Assembly (NCBI GenBank): GCA_016865505.2 | Contig: AP025252.1 | Span: forward strand, 5,106,137-5,170,136 | Length of the DNA stretch: 64,000 bases | Source of the DNA: Bryobacterales bacterium F-183 | GTDB lineage: Bacteria > Acidobacteriota > Terriglobia > Bryobacterales > Bryobacteraceae | Reading direction: 5' to 3' | Shown here: positions 7,903-17,308 of the stretch, in pieces | Layout: the number at the start of each line of letters is the position of its first letter | Position numbering within the stretch: the first letter of the stretch is position 1 | Position numbers and translations under genes: made by a program | Notes under the pieces: generated by a model | Seen by the model: only the letters and a program-made list of their open reading frames with translations | What the model was told of the DNA's origin: nothing | The model's database searches: none

Positions 7903-9951
7903 ATGATCCCTCGCTCTGTGATACGGCTTGTGGCGGCGCTTTGTTCCAGTCTCATGGTGTTTCCGGTAAGCGCCAAGCCATTACCGGCAGGCTGCGGGAC
8001 AGACCCGAGTACGGAGCGCCGGGCCGCACGCCAGTATCTGTACGAGCAGGCGCAGTGGAACCGCCTCATCGAAACTGCATCCCCGCTTGCCCTCGCACCT
8101 CGCCCGGAAACCACCGAAAGCAGCACCGATTATGGACCCGGTATCGCGGTGATCGACGATTCCAACGGCGTTCGAGTCCGGCAGAACCCGTTCAGCCTGA
8201 ACGGCAAGCAACTCGTGTTTACTCCTCAGGCGGACGGCTCTGGCTACAAGCTCACGGCCGGGTCCGGCGGGTACGACACGGCAGCCGCCACCGCGGGGCA
8301 AGCCATCGAAAATTTAGATGACGACGACACGCGCCAGGTGAACCTGCCCTTTGACTTTACGTTCTACGGCAAGAGCTACCGGTCCCTCTTTATCAACTCG
8401 GACGGCAACCTGAGTTTTGAGCAGGGCGACAGCGCGTCGAGCGACCGCAGCCTCAGCCGCATCGCTGCTGGACCTCCACGCATTGCCGCCTTTTTCAGTG
8501 ACCTCAACCCGGTCGATTCGGTGGAAGGTGTACGAATGCTATCGGCGTCCGATCGCGTGGTGATCAGCTGGGTCGGTGTGCCGTTTTATGGCACCCTGCG
8601 CCGCCAGACGTTTCAGATCGAACTTCGCGCGAGCGGCGAGATTGCCATGGCGTATCTGTCCAATCAGATTCTGGCCGACGACATCGTCACCGCTATCAGC
8701 CCCGGTGGACTCATAGGGCAGACGCGCCTGCTGCCGCTCGGAGCAGGCGGCGGCGATGAGGTGTTTCCGGCCACCATCGCGGAAGTGTTTTCGAGCCGCG
8801 AAACCTACGACATTCCACGTGCTTTGCAGCGCTTTTATTCGACGCATGAGGACGCCTACGACAACATTTTTGTCTTCAACGCGCTGAACATGGAGCCGTC
8901 GTACTGTCCGACGGCGATCGCCTGCACGGATGTGGTTCGCAACAACGTACTCGGGTACGGAAGGCCGCCGATTGATGACGGACCCATCTACGGTTCGCCC
9001 AAGCGTTTGGAAGCGATCATCGACATGGGTTCGGTGGACGGCTACCCGGACAATCCATTCCAGGAACATCCGTTGCGCGGGGGCACAGGCGACACGGGCT
9101 TGAACATTTTTGGGCATGAAGCGTCGCACCGGTACCTGGCGTGGGCATCGCCTCGGAACAGCGCCGGCACCCAAATCTTGCTAGGACGCCAGGGCGCGCA
9201 CTGGAATTTCAATTTCAACTCCGAAGGTTCGCTTGTGGAAGGCAACCGCATCATGGATCTGGGCGAAGCGGCGAACCCCAGGTTCCTGTCCGTGGGCGCC
9301 GGCGAGCGCATCGGTCCGTTTGACCAGTACTTCTTCGGCTGGCGCGATCCGGCCACCGTGCCGCCGTCGTTTGTGGTGCTGAATTCCACGGTGACGAATA
9401 CGTCCGCACCGCCAAGGCCGGGCGCTCGCTTCAACGGCGTGCGCCGCGATGTGGAGTTGCAGGAACTGATCGACGCGGCCGGCGCGGCGCGATATCCGGA
9501 CTATCAGATTGCACCTCGCAACTACCGCTGGGCCATCATTGTGATTGTTCCGGAAGGCCAACCACTCCCGGAGCCTGTCGCTGCCAAACTCGAGCGTTAC
9601 CGCGCGGCGCTGGGCGAGTTCTGGGCCTATGCATCGGAAGGCAATTCCAACTTGGACATGCAGTTTCGCCGCGCGCTCGACGTATCGTTCGCCCCGTTTC
9701 AGGAACTGAGCGCCCGCACAACGACGTCCGCTACAATCTCGATTCAGAAGGCGCACACGGAAGACTTGCGATTGACTTTAGAAGGCGTAGGTGGTCCGCA
9801 TGTGAAGGTACCGGCGGAGGTTGTGATTCCTGCCGGCGCCACCACGGTGACGTTTGAGATGGAAGCGCTGGACCCGGGCTACCAGATCCTGAACGTACGC
9901 CCATCGGACGACCGTTGGGAGACGCGCCAAACGCGCATCCGAGTGAATTAG
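7903..9951 (+). CDS. Large exported protein with a nidogen-like beta domain and HExxH metalloprotease motif
   Basis: The 682-residue protein has a clear signal peptide (cleavage probably near SAKP, residue 24). Residues 145-265 resemble an extracellular NIDO-like beta domain: LPFDFTFYGKSYRSLFINSDGNL with later FQIELRASGEI. Residues 312-480 form a second domain that contains GHEASHRYLAW, an HExxH zinc motif with H405, E406 and H409; a WNFNFNSEGS segment about 25 residues later could offer a third ligand. The last 80 residues read like a Calx-beta or Ig-type strand domain (VVIPAGATTVTFEMEA). I infer a secreted zinc peptidase, but no named family is recognised. It is convergent with the transporter gene; the two stops adjoin. 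Confidence 0.75.
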   Translation: MIPRSVIRLVAALCSSLMVFPVSAKPLPAGCGTDPSTERRAARQYLYEQAQWNRLIETASPLALAPRPETTESSTDYGPGIAVIDDSNGVRVRQNPFSLNGKQLVFTPQADGSGYKLTAGSGGYDTAAATAGQAIENLDDDDTRQVNLPFDFTFYGKSYRSLFINSDGNLSFEQGDSASSDRSLSRIAAGPPRIAAFFSDLNPVDSVEGVRMLSASDRVVISWVGVPFYGTLRRQTFQIELRASGEIAMAYLSNQILADDIVTAISPGGLIGQTRLLPLGAGGGDEVFPATIAEVFSSRETYDIPRALQRFYSTHEDAYDNIFVFNALNMEPSYCPTAIACTDVVRNNVLGYGRPPIDDGPIYGSPKRLEAIIDMGSVDGYPDNPFQEHPLRGGTGDTGLNIFGHEASHRYLAWASPRNSAGTQILLGRQGAHWNFNFNSEGSLVEGNRIMDLGEAANPRFLSVGAGERIGPFDQYFFGWRDPATVPPSFVVLNSTVTNTSAPPRPGARFNGVRRDVELQELIDAAGAARYPDYQIAPRNYRWAIIVIVPEGQPLPEPVAAKLERYRAALGEFWAYASEGNSNLDMQFRRALDVSFAPFQELSARTTTSATISIQKAHTEDLRLTLEGVGGPHVKVPAEVVIPAGATTVTFEMEALDPGYQILNVRPSDDRWETRQTRIRVN

Positions 9952-11055
9952 CTAGTAGTTCGGCGCTAGGCTGATCAACGCGGCGGCGCTGAAGATCAAC
10001 ACAAACATCAGCATCACCAGCGTCCGCACGCGGGAACCGGTGCCTGCAAACTCACCCCAAACCACCACGCCCCAAGCGGTGCCGAGCGCCATGATGCCCA
10101 TGGTCAGGGCGAGTGAGATGACGGTACCGATTTGCTGGTTGGCGGGGACTGCACCGGCTAAGGTCATGGCGGCAAAACCGGCCATGGCAATGACACCGCC
10201 GACAAAGCCAAGCAGATGTGTTCTGACATTGGCTTTCTTGAAGTACGCGCTGATGCCGAGGGGTTCGCCCTCGATGGGGAAGTTCATCCAGAAGGGCGAA
10301 ACCAGCAGGCTGGTGAACAGCATACCGACCGCAAAGAACATGATGACGACGTAGCCGGGGATGCCCATGTCGCCTTCGCGGGACATGTCGATGAGGATCG
10401 AGACGGGGCCGAGAAAGAAGCCTGCCAGCAGGCTAAGCACCACGCCTTTGGTGGCGATGGACTTGGTCTTGCCGGTTTTGCGGGGGCGGCGGGTAGGTGC
10501 GCCGCGAGGAACCTGAACCGGCGGTTGATCGGACGACGCTGCTGCCTGCGCCGCTTCCATGGCACGGCGGGTTTGGGCGGCCATACGGTAGGCTCGCGCG
10601 GTAACCACCATGGCGCCGATCAAGAACAGCGCCCCGGCGATCATCATCGTGACGTTGCCCTGCGGGTTGAGAAAGTAGTTTCCAATCAGGGTGATGAGCG
10701 CGCCCAGGCCGACCACCAGCGGGAACGCCAGCGACATACCGGAAATCGAAACGACGGATATAAAGAAGGCGTTGGCAAGATTGAAGAGAACTCCGGCCAG
10801 GATTGCGATGGAGACCTTACGAAAAGCGATACCTATAAGGGAATCAGTGAAGGTGATCTCGGCTTGATTCACGGATCCGAGCGTGAAACAGATTGCAATC
10901 GCGAACAGAAATGCGCCAAGTGTGAAGTCCAGATAGAAGATTTCGAAGCGGTGTTTGTTGCCCGTCATCTTCTGCGTATTTGCCCAGGAACCTAAGCAAA
11001 TTGAGGCGATTACAGCCAGCAACAGAGCGATCTGATAGGTACTTGGAACAAGCAT
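9952..11055 (-). CDS. Ten-helix DMT-superfamily transporter, GRP/ureide-permease-like
   Basis: The 367-residue protein is strongly hydrophobic with about ten predicted membrane segments and one charged loop near residues 170-205 (Gln/Pro/Arg-rich). The GSWANTQKM turn after helix 1 and the YLDFTLGAFL segment recall the sugar (GRP) and ureide permease branch of the drug/metabolite superfamily, which import small polar compounds. The C-terminal half repeats the five-helix pattern, as expected for an internal duplication. Glycine-rich helix ends (GGVIAMAGFAAM) support tight packing. No metabolic gene beside it reveals the substrate. It is transcribed toward the HExxH gene and lies divergent from the TPR gene. 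Confidence 0.75.
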   Translation of the reverse strand: MLVPSTYQIALLLAVIASICLGSWANTQKMTGNKHRFEIFYLDFTLGAFLFAIAICFTLGSVNQAEITFTDSLIGIAFRKVSIAILAGVLFNLANAFFISVVSISGMSLAFPLVVGLGALITLIGNYFLNPQGNVTMMIAGALFLIGAMVVTARAYRMAAQTRRAMEAAQAAASSDQPPVQVPRGAPTRRPRKTGKTKSIATKGVVLSLLAGFFLGPVSILIDMSREGDMGIPGYVVIMFFAVGMLFTSLLVSPFWMNFPIEGEPLGISAYFKKANVRTHLLGFVGGVIAMAGFAAMTLAGAVPANQQIGTVISLALTMGIMALGTAWGVVVWGEFAGTGSRVRTLVMLMFVLIFSAAALISLAPNY

Positions 11056-11187
11056 GAACCCCTAAACTGTACCATAAGGCCTCGGACCGGGAAAATGGAG
11101 CGGTTCCAATCTGTTCCGCTGCTAAAGGTCTGGCAAAAATCAACCGAATTTATGCCTAAGGCTGTGTCCCAGGAGTACCGGTTCCGC

Positions 11188-12300
11188 ATGAAAATTTTGG
11201 TTGTTGCTCTGTTCTACGTGGCTCTAGCGCTCCCCCTTCTGGGCGGACGCTACAGGCTCAATATCGACCCGGAAACCAAAGAGGGCTACGTCCTACAGCA
11301 GATCAAGCAGGAACGGAACTCCACCAAGAAGTTTGAGTTGATGTTGTCGTTTGTGGAGGAGTTTCCCAAGGATGAAAATCTGCCTTGGGTGTTGGACCAG
11401 TTGCTGTCTATCTATTCGGATAACAAGGATTGGGACAAGGTTCTGGCCACGGCGGACCGTCTGCTGGCGCTGCAGCCGCAGGATCATGACGCGGCATTCG
11501 CGTCTCTGCGTGCGGCCGAGGCTTCGAACAACCCGGAAACGATTCGCAAGTACTCGAACCTGGCCTGGAAGGCGGGCGAGTTGGTGCTGGATACGCCAAA
11601 GCCCAAGGTGCAGGCGGACGTCGCGGCCTGGCAGCAGAATGCCGAACAGGCGCGGAACCTGAAGCTTTACGCCGAGTACGCGGTGTACAGCCTGTCCAAG
11701 GGTCAGGATGCGCAGAAGCGCGAAGCGGCGCTGAAGCAGTTGGAGGAGTTGAATCCCCGGAGTGTGTACCTTCTGGCGGCGCGGCAATCCACGCAAAAGG
11801 CGAACCAGAGCATCCCGGCGATTCTGGACGGCCTCAAGACGGACCCGTGGAATCCGGACTACCTGGCCGTGCTGGCCGACCATTACATGCGCCAGAACGA
11901 CTTGCCGAAGGTCGTACAGTTCAGCGGTAAGCTCATCGAAGCGCTGAACAGCCACAAGCCGGATAGTATGACCTTGGCGGAGTGGACCGCAAAGCGCGAT
12001 CGTTACCTGGGGCATGCGTTGTGGATGAACGGCGTGATCAGCAGTACGCTGGGGCAGTTTCATCAGGCGGACCGGTCGTTGCGCGCGGCCCTTCCCTATA
12101 TGCGTTCAAACGCGAAACTGTTGAGCGCGGGGCTCTACCACTTGGGGTACGTGAATTATCGTCTGGCCGAGTTGGGTGAGCCGAATCGCGTGCAGGAAGC
12201 CCTGAAGTTTAACCGCGAGTGCGCGACGCTTCGCGGGGACTTTCAGGAGCAAGCCCAAAAGAACATTCTCGCGATCAAGAGCGAATACAACCTGCAGTAA
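11188..12300 (+). CDS. Exported TPR-like repeat protein
   Basis: I choose the ATG at 11188, not the longer frame from 11095, because it gives an immediate signal peptide (MKILVVALFYVALALPLLGG) and an AGGAG site lies 12 bases upstream. The mature protein, about 350 residues, is all-helical, with repeated pairs of helices such as the DWDKVLATADRLLALQPQDHD segment and QADRSLRAALPYM. These are tetratricopeptide-like units, which bind partner proteins. No enzyme domain is seen. It is divergent from the transporter gene and convergent with the nuoI gene, with eight bases between the stops. The role is probably scaffold or binding in the periplasm; I cannot be more specific. Confidence 0.75.
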   Translation: MKILVVALFYVALALPLLGGRYRLNIDPETKEGYVLQQIKQERNSTKKFELMLSFVEEFPKDENLPWVLDQLLSIYSDNKDWDKVLATADRLLALQPQDHDAAFASLRAAEASNNPETIRKYSNLAWKAGELVLDTPKPKVQADVAAWQQNAEQARNLKLYAEYAVYSLSKGQDAQKREAALKQLEELNPRSVYLLAARQSTQKANQSIPAILDGLKTDPWNPDYLAVLADHYMRQNDLPKVVQFSGKLIEALNSHKPDSMTLAEWTAKRDRYLGHALWMNGVISSTLGQFHQADRSLRAALPYMRSNAKLLSAGLYHLGYVNYRLAELGEPNRVQEALKFNRECATLRGDFQEQAQKNILAIKSEYNLQ

Positions 12301-12308
12301 AGCGGTTT

Positions 12309-12818
12309 TTAGTGGCCGCTGCCGCCGGGGTTGAGCGGAGCCGCCTTCAACGGGAACTTTGCGCCTTCGGGGATCTGGGTCAACATCTGTTCCTTGCGGT
12401 AGATCAAGGTGGAGGTGTTGTAGCTGGCGATCTCAAAGCCGTGGCCGTGCGTGATGGCATCGGTCGGGCAGGCCTCTACGCAATAGCCGCAGAAAATGCA
12501 GCGGTTGTAGTCGATGTTGTAGACCTTGGCGTAGCGCTCGCCGCCGCTGATACGAAGCTTGTCGGTGTTTTCCGCAGCTTCGATGTAGATGCAGTCGGAC
12601 GGGCAGGCCGCCGCGCACAGGAAGCATCCCACGCACTTTTCGAGGCCGTTTTCGTCGCGCTGTAGAACGTGCACACCGCGGTAGCGCTCCTGGAAGTTTG
12701 GAGGAGCGTCCGGATACTCTTCGGTGATCGCGGGTTGCATCATCTCGCCAAAGGTGATGCCCATTCCCTTTACGAGCGCAGCCGCGCCCTGCAGCACTTC
12801 AGTGATTTTCCCGGCCAT
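12309..12818 (-). CDS. nuoI: NADH-quinone oxidoreductase subunit I, lone copy
   Basis: The 169-residue protein has two full ferredoxin motifs: C62-C65-C68-C72 (CVGCFLCAAACP) and C107-C110-C113-C117 (CIFCGYCVEACP). These bind the N6a and N6b 4Fe-4S clusters that pass electrons toward N2 in complex I. The GITFGEMM segment near the N-terminus and the SGGERYAKVYNIDYNRC stretch between the motifs match NuoI rather than a general ferredoxin. It should sit on the peripheral arm at the inner membrane. No other nuo gene is in the window: upstream on the same strand lies the Ser/Thr kinase, 26 bases away. The subunit must assemble with parts encoded elsewhere. Confidence 0.93.
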   Translation of the reverse strand: MAGKITEVLQGAAALVKGMGITFGEMMQPAITEEYPDAPPNFQERYRGVHVLQRDENGLEKCVGCFLCAAACPSDCIYIEAAENTDKLRISGGERYAKVYNIDYNRCIFCGYCVEACPTDAITHGHGFEIASYNTSTLIYRKEQMLTQIPEGAKFPLKAAPLNPGGSGH

Positions 12819-12844
12819 GGTGTCAATTTCAGTCTACCGCAGTA

Positions 12845-15385
12845 TCAGGCAAACCCGGTTGCAAGGTGTAGAGAAGAAACGTCGCGCTGGTAGGTGAAGG
12901 CGTAGGTGGCGCCGTCGGGGGAAACAACAGGGGGATCGGCAAAGGCCGCACCGGGTTCCTGCAGGCGAAACGTGTGGCTGCGCGAGCGGCGCCCACCAGC
13001 GGGTTCGACGAGATCGATCCAACCATCGCTATCTTCATACGCGCTGGTGTAGATGCCTTTGGATCCCCAGCGAATGACGGATTCGTCCATCTTGGCGGCA
13101 GTGAGTCCGCGGCCACCGCTGGTCTGCGTGGTGGAGAAGACGCGGACCTGACCGTCGGCGATACCAGCGCATTGCTGTCCGTCCGGCGAAGCTTGAATGG
13201 CGCGGATGCCAGGAGCAGTCACCTGCTGGATCACAGCTCCGGTTTGGCTATCGACAACGAAGGTGGCAGGCTGCGCGCCTTTCTTCGCACCATAGACAAG
13301 CAGGCGGGCACTGTCAGGCATCCAGCCTGCGGCCTCAAAGCTCCACTCGGGCGTGTTCAAGGTTGTCCCGTCGCCGGGTCCGTTGGGAAGGATCGCGATG
13401 GTGGACTGCGTACGGTTGCGCTGGATGCAGACGACCTTGCGGCCGTCCGGAGACAGCGCGGGGCGATTCCCTTCTCCGATCATGCGCGGCGGCAAACCTT
13501 TGAGGTCGCCGAGGTAGATCGCGGGGTTGCGGCCTTCGCCGTACGCGAGTTCGACAAACAGCAGATATTTGCCGTCGGCGCTGATGTCGTAGACGTTCGA
13601 TGAGCCGAGGTGCGAGAGCGACTTGAGGCCCGCAATGCCCGTGCCTCCGAAATGCATGTTGAGACGCGAGATCGTCTGCGCGACGAGCAGACGCCGGTTG
13701 GCGTCAAAGTCATGCAGGTAGAGCCATTCGGGGCTTTGGCCGACGACCCGTTCCGAGCCGTTCATGGATAAGGCGTAGATCATTGGGTCGGCGCGGCCTC
13801 GTACGCCGGTGAGCCATATTTCTTTGCCGTCCGGGGTCCAGACGAGAGAGCCGAAGCTACGCCATCCGGTGCTGAGAATGCGGGATGCGCCGCTTTTGTT
13901 GACGACGACCACCTGGTAGTCGCCGACGTCGGGTACGAATTCGAAGAAGGCGAGGTCGTCGCCGGAGGGAGAGACGCGCAGGCTTTCGGGCTTGCGCTGT
14001 GGCGATTCGTGCACCTTCTTGCCGAGCGGGTACTCGGTTTCAAAGACGCCTCGCGGCTTGGCCACAATGACCGCTAAGGTGGTGCCGTCGGGGCCCCAGC
14101 ACGCCTGGGTGACATTCTCGCGGCGTGGACGAGGGAGTCCGCCGCCGAGCGATACCGTATTCAGTTCGTCGTTCTCGAAAATGATGGCGACTTCGTTGTT
14201 TTGGGTGACGCCCATCAGCCGGCCAGCCGGCACGTCCACCTTGCGGGCCTCGCGATTGCCGGGCAGGCAGGTAAAGAGCATGGACGGCTCACCGTCCCAG
14301 GCGGCGGTGTAGGCGATGAGGTTCGACGGGGCGAAGCGCGCGCCGGTGATGTCGCCGTTGCGGAAGGTGAGGCGCTGGTAGGTGGCGCGCGGAGGCTGAC
14401 GGGTACCGTAGTAAATCGCGGGGATCAGCCCTGCGGCGAGGCCTCCGACTGCGGCGAGAAACGCACGTCGATTGCTGGTGGTGCGCAGCAGAATGGTTTG
14501 CGTACCGGTGCGATTGCCGCCGCGGCGGATGTCTTCGAGAGCCGACAGGAGTTCGCCGGCCGTTTGCCAGCGGCGGTCCGCATCTTTGCGCAGGCAGCGC
14601 ATGACGATCGCCACCAGTTCGAGCGGGATGAAGGTGAGGTCTTCGGGTTCGTTGGTGAGTACGGCAGTGAGGCGATCGGCAGTGGTGGCGCCGGTGAACG
14701 CGGGCTTGCCGGACAGCATCTCGTAGAAGACTGCGCCGAAGGAGAAGATGTCCGAGCGGGGGTCGACTTCGAGGCTGCGCGCCTGTTCGGGGGACATGTA
14801 GGCGACGGTGCCGATGATGGTGCCCTCATGGGTGAGTTCCATCTGTACGCTGCCGGTTTCGGCGTACGGGTCGGCGGGGCGTTCGTTGAGCTTGGCGAGG
14901 CCGAAGTCCAGCAGTTTGACGACGCCGGAGTGGCTGACGATGATGTTGGACGGCTTGATGTCGCGATGGGTGATGCCTGCCTGGTGAGCGGCCTGGAGGG
15001 CGGCGAGGATCTGGATGCCGAGACCGAGCGCCTCTGCGACGGGCATGGGCTGGCCGCCGATGCGCTCGGCAAGAGTACGGCCGGAGACGTACTCCATGAT
15101 GATGTAGTCGCGCATCTGGCCGGCGATCTCTTCAAAGCCGACGTCGTAGATGCGGACGATGTTGTCGTGGCGGAGTGAGGCCGCGACCTTGGCCTCATTG
15201 CGGAAGCGGAGTTGGCGGTCCGGTTCGGCGAGGGCCTTGGGGGAAATGATCTTGATGGCGTAATCTTCGCCGGTGTTTTTGTCCTTGGCGCGGTAGACCA
15301 CGCCCATGCCGCCGGAGCCGATTTCCGATTCCACGAGATACTGCCCACGGATCGTCGATCCGATGATTCCTTCCATGCTCATCAT
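12845..15385 (-). CDS. Membrane-anchored Ser/Thr protein kinase with C-terminal beta-propeller sensor
   Basis: The 846-residue protein has a Hanks-type kinase domain in residues 15-285: glycine loop GSGGMG (23-28), ATP lysine K45, catalytic HRDIKPSN (H140, D142) and DFG at 160-162, with an MSPEQARS activation segment. One transmembrane helix follows near residues 308-326. The remaining 500 residues outside the cytoplasm look like TolB/WD40-type propeller blades, with repeated patterns such as LVWTPDGKEIWLTG and RPALSPDGRKVVC. In acidobacteria this architecture is common and ligand-sensing is assumed, not proven. The gene follows the YfhO-like gene after 33 bases and is followed by nuoI. Targets are unknown. 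Confidence 0.93.
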   Translation of the reverse strand: MMSMEGIIGSTIRGQYLVESEIGSGGMGVVYRAKDKNTGEDYAIKIISPKALAEPDRQLRFRNEAKVAASLRHDNIVRIYDVGFEEIAGQMRDYIIMEYVSGRTLAERIGGQPMPVAEALGLGIQILAALQAAHQAGITHRDIKPSNIIVSHSGVVKLLDFGLAKLNERPADPYAETGSVQMELTHEGTIIGTVAYMSPEQARSLEVDPRSDIFSFGAVFYEMLSGKPAFTGATTADRLTAVLTNEPEDLTFIPLELVAIVMRCLRKDADRRWQTAGELLSALEDIRRGGNRTGTQTILLRTTSNRRAFLAAVGGLAAGLIPAIYYGTRQPPRATYQRLTFRNGDITGARFAPSNLIAYTAAWDGEPSMLFTCLPGNREARKVDVPAGRLMGVTQNNEVAIIFENDELNTVSLGGGLPRPRRENVTQACWGPDGTTLAVIVAKPRGVFETEYPLGKKVHESPQRKPESLRVSPSGDDLAFFEFVPDVGDYQVVVVNKSGASRILSTGWRSFGSLVWTPDGKEIWLTGVRGRADPMIYALSMNGSERVVGQSPEWLYLHDFDANRRLLVAQTISRLNMHFGGTGIAGLKSLSHLGSSNVYDISADGKYLLFVELAYGEGRNPAIYLGDLKGLPPRMIGEGNRPALSPDGRKVVCIQRNRTQSTIAILPNGPGDGTTLNTPEWSFEAAGWMPDSARLLVYGAKKGAQPATFVVDSQTGAVIQQVTAPGIRAIQASPDGQQCAGIADGQVRVFSTTQTSGGRGLTAAKMDESVIRWGSKGIYTSAYEDSDGWIDLVEPAGGRRSRSHTFRLQEPGAAFADPPVVSPDGATYAFTYQRDVSSLHLATGFA

Positions 15386-15418
15386 TTCAAAAAGGCAGCC
15401 ACGTTGGGCCTTATGGTA

Positions 15419-17308
15419 TCAGGTTCTTTTTCGTACTAGCAGCATTAGTACGCCGATTCCGAGGACGGTGACGGTACTGCCATACCAGACACTTACGGGG
15501 CGGTATTCGAGGCGGACTTCGTGCGCGCCAGCGGGTACGGCAAGCTTTTGAAAAGCCTTGGAATAGGTGGTGATTGGGGTGCCAGTTCCGTCGATGTAAG
15601 CACGCCAGCCGGGCAGGTTCTGCTCGATCAGAATGAGGTCGCCACCGGTGGCGGATTGGACGCGGTAACGGCGGTTGCTGGGGGTCCAATGTTCGATGTT
15701 CACCTGGCCGTTGGCGAGGCGGACAGCGGGTTCGGCGTTGGTGTACTCGAAGACGTGATAGTAGGGTCCGACGGGTTCGAGCTTGCGGAAGTACGGCAGG
15801 GAGATCAGCTCTTTGTAATGCGGGCCGGATTCCGAAGAGATGTAGTAGCGGATGGCGAACGCCTTCAACATCGCCTCATTGCTGACGGGGAACTCGAACT
15901 CGCGATTGGAGCGGAACTGGGTGTACTGTTCGACCTCGGCTTTGTAGGCGGCGGACAGGAAGGGATCGAAGCCTTGGGCGGCGGACATACGGTAATGCCG
16001 GAAGTCCGTGGGGAGAGGTCCCATGTCGGGGGCGACGCGGTACCAGGGTTCGGCCATGAGTCGCGCGGCCATTTCGGGGTTCATGCCGACGATGCCTTTG
16101 CGCTTGAGCCTGGCGTCGTCCTTGAAGAAGTTGTCTTCATTGCCGGGCTTGCGGCGGTAGGTGTCGAGACGGATGCCGTAGATGTACTGTTCGGCGAGGA
16201 AAAGCGGGATCAGCAGGAAGACCCAGGTTGGTCTGGCAGCGGCGAGAGGTCCCCAGGCGGCGGCGACGAGCAGTGCGGCACCTGCCTGTACAGGAGCGTG
16301 GAAGTTCCAATGCTGCATGACGTCGAAGAGCTTGGGTGCGAAAAAACCAGCACGGTTGACGATTTCGAAGGGGTTGTTGAGAAAGAGGAGCCCTGCAGCG
16401 ATGAGGGCAGCGGCACCGGCGAGGGTCCGCCGTTCGGGGCGGCGCCAGAGCAGCAGTGCGAGGGCGAGGGGTACGGCTGCGCCGAGGTACAGGTAAATAT
16501 CGGTGCCAGGGATCACCGCGCGCAGGAAATAGTGCTGGAGCCAGTCGAAGCGGATGCCGTAGAGGTAGACGGGTTCGGCCGGGCGTAGCTTGGCGAGTTC
16601 CAAGGTCGGTGCGAGTTGGATGCCTGCGAGGACGAGCGAGAGGGTAAGGGCCGCGATGGCACGCCAGACAAAGCGAATGTGGATGACTGCCGCGTAGGCG
16701 ACGATGGCGATGGCGCAACTGATGAATGTCGCAGGGTAGCCGCAGAGGATCATCAACGCGCCGCACAGTGCGACGCCCCAGGTACGCTGTTTGTCCACGG
16801 CCCACAGCGCGTAGGGGAACCAGGCGAGCGCACACATGACCCCGAGATGCTGGATGTCGTTGATCATATAGCCGGTGATGCCGAAGGTGAACGCGCCCAG
16901 CAGCGATGAGGCGATGGGGAGGTTACGGCCAGCGCGAAACCACCAGTACGCGCCGTTGATGAGGATCCAGTAGTGGAAGAGCAGAAAGGCGTGCAGGGCC
17001 ATTGCGGTGATGCCCTTGCGGAACCAGACAGCGGCGAACATCACCCAGGTGGGCGGGTAAAACAACTGCGCCTGGATGTTGCCGGCAAAGCTGATGCCGC
17101 AGTAAATCCAGGGGTCCCACCAGGGGAATTGGCCGTCCTGCAGGGATTGGAAGGCGTAGTTGAGGAGCGGCCAGTGGTAGCCCTGGATGTCGCCGCCGAC
17201 ATGCATCATTCGCAAAGGCGGCAGGTATTCGCAGAACATCGCGTACAACGCGAGCAGAGTGATGCCCGCTATGATTTGCGCCTCGCGGCGCCGCGATATG
17301 GAGTTCAC
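15419..17308 (-). CDS. Polytopic membrane protein, YfhO-like
   Basis: The 629-residue protein has about eleven transmembrane segments in residues 12-385 and a C-terminal exposed domain of some 200 residues before a last helix. Its first periplasmic loop carries GDIQGYHWPL and QFPWWDPWIYCG, typical of the YfhO family and related GT-C-type glycosyltransferases that use polyprenyl-linked sugars. The C-terminal NLPGWRAYIDG and VPAGAHEVRLEYRP segments are the usual YfhO end. In Gram-positive relatives the family glycosylates lipoteichoic acid; the substrate in this organism is unknown. Its ATG overlaps the stop of the small exported-protein gene by four bases, so translation of the two is coupled. 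Confidence 0.82.
   Translation of the reverse strand: MNSISRRREAQIIAGITLLALYAMFCEYLPPLRMMHVGGDIQGYHWPLLNYAFQSLQDGQFPWWDPWIYCGISFAGNIQAQLFYPPTWVMFAAVWFRKGITAMALHAFLLFHYWILINGAYWWFRAGRNLPIASSLLGAFTFGITGYMINDIQHLGVMCALAWFPYALWAVDKQRTWGVALCGALMILCGYPATFISCAIAIVAYAAVIHIRFVWRAIAALTLSLVLAGIQLAPTLELAKLRPAEPVYLYGIRFDWLQHYFLRAVIPGTDIYLYLGAAVPLALALLLWRRPERRTLAGAAALIAAGLLFLNNPFEIVNRAGFFAPKLFDVMQHWNFHAPVQAGAALLVAAAWGPLAAARPTWVFLLIPLFLAEQYIYGIRLDTYRRKPGNEDNFFKDDARLKRKGIVGMNPEMAARLMAEPWYRVAPDMGPLPTDFRHYRMSAAQGFDPFLSAAYKAEVEQYTQFRSNREFEFPVSNEAMLKAFAIRYYISSESGPHYKELISLPYFRKLEPVGPYYHVFEYTNAEPAVRLANGQVNIEHWTPSNRRYRVQSATGGDLILIEQNLPGWRAYIDGTGTPITTYSKAFQKLAVPAGAHEVRLEYRPVSVWYGSTVTVLGIGVLMLLVRKRT

Noticed and set aside
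15521-16588. 355-codon plus-strand frame opposite the YfhO-like gene
   Set aside because: Acidic, glycine-rich shadow of membrane-helix codons.
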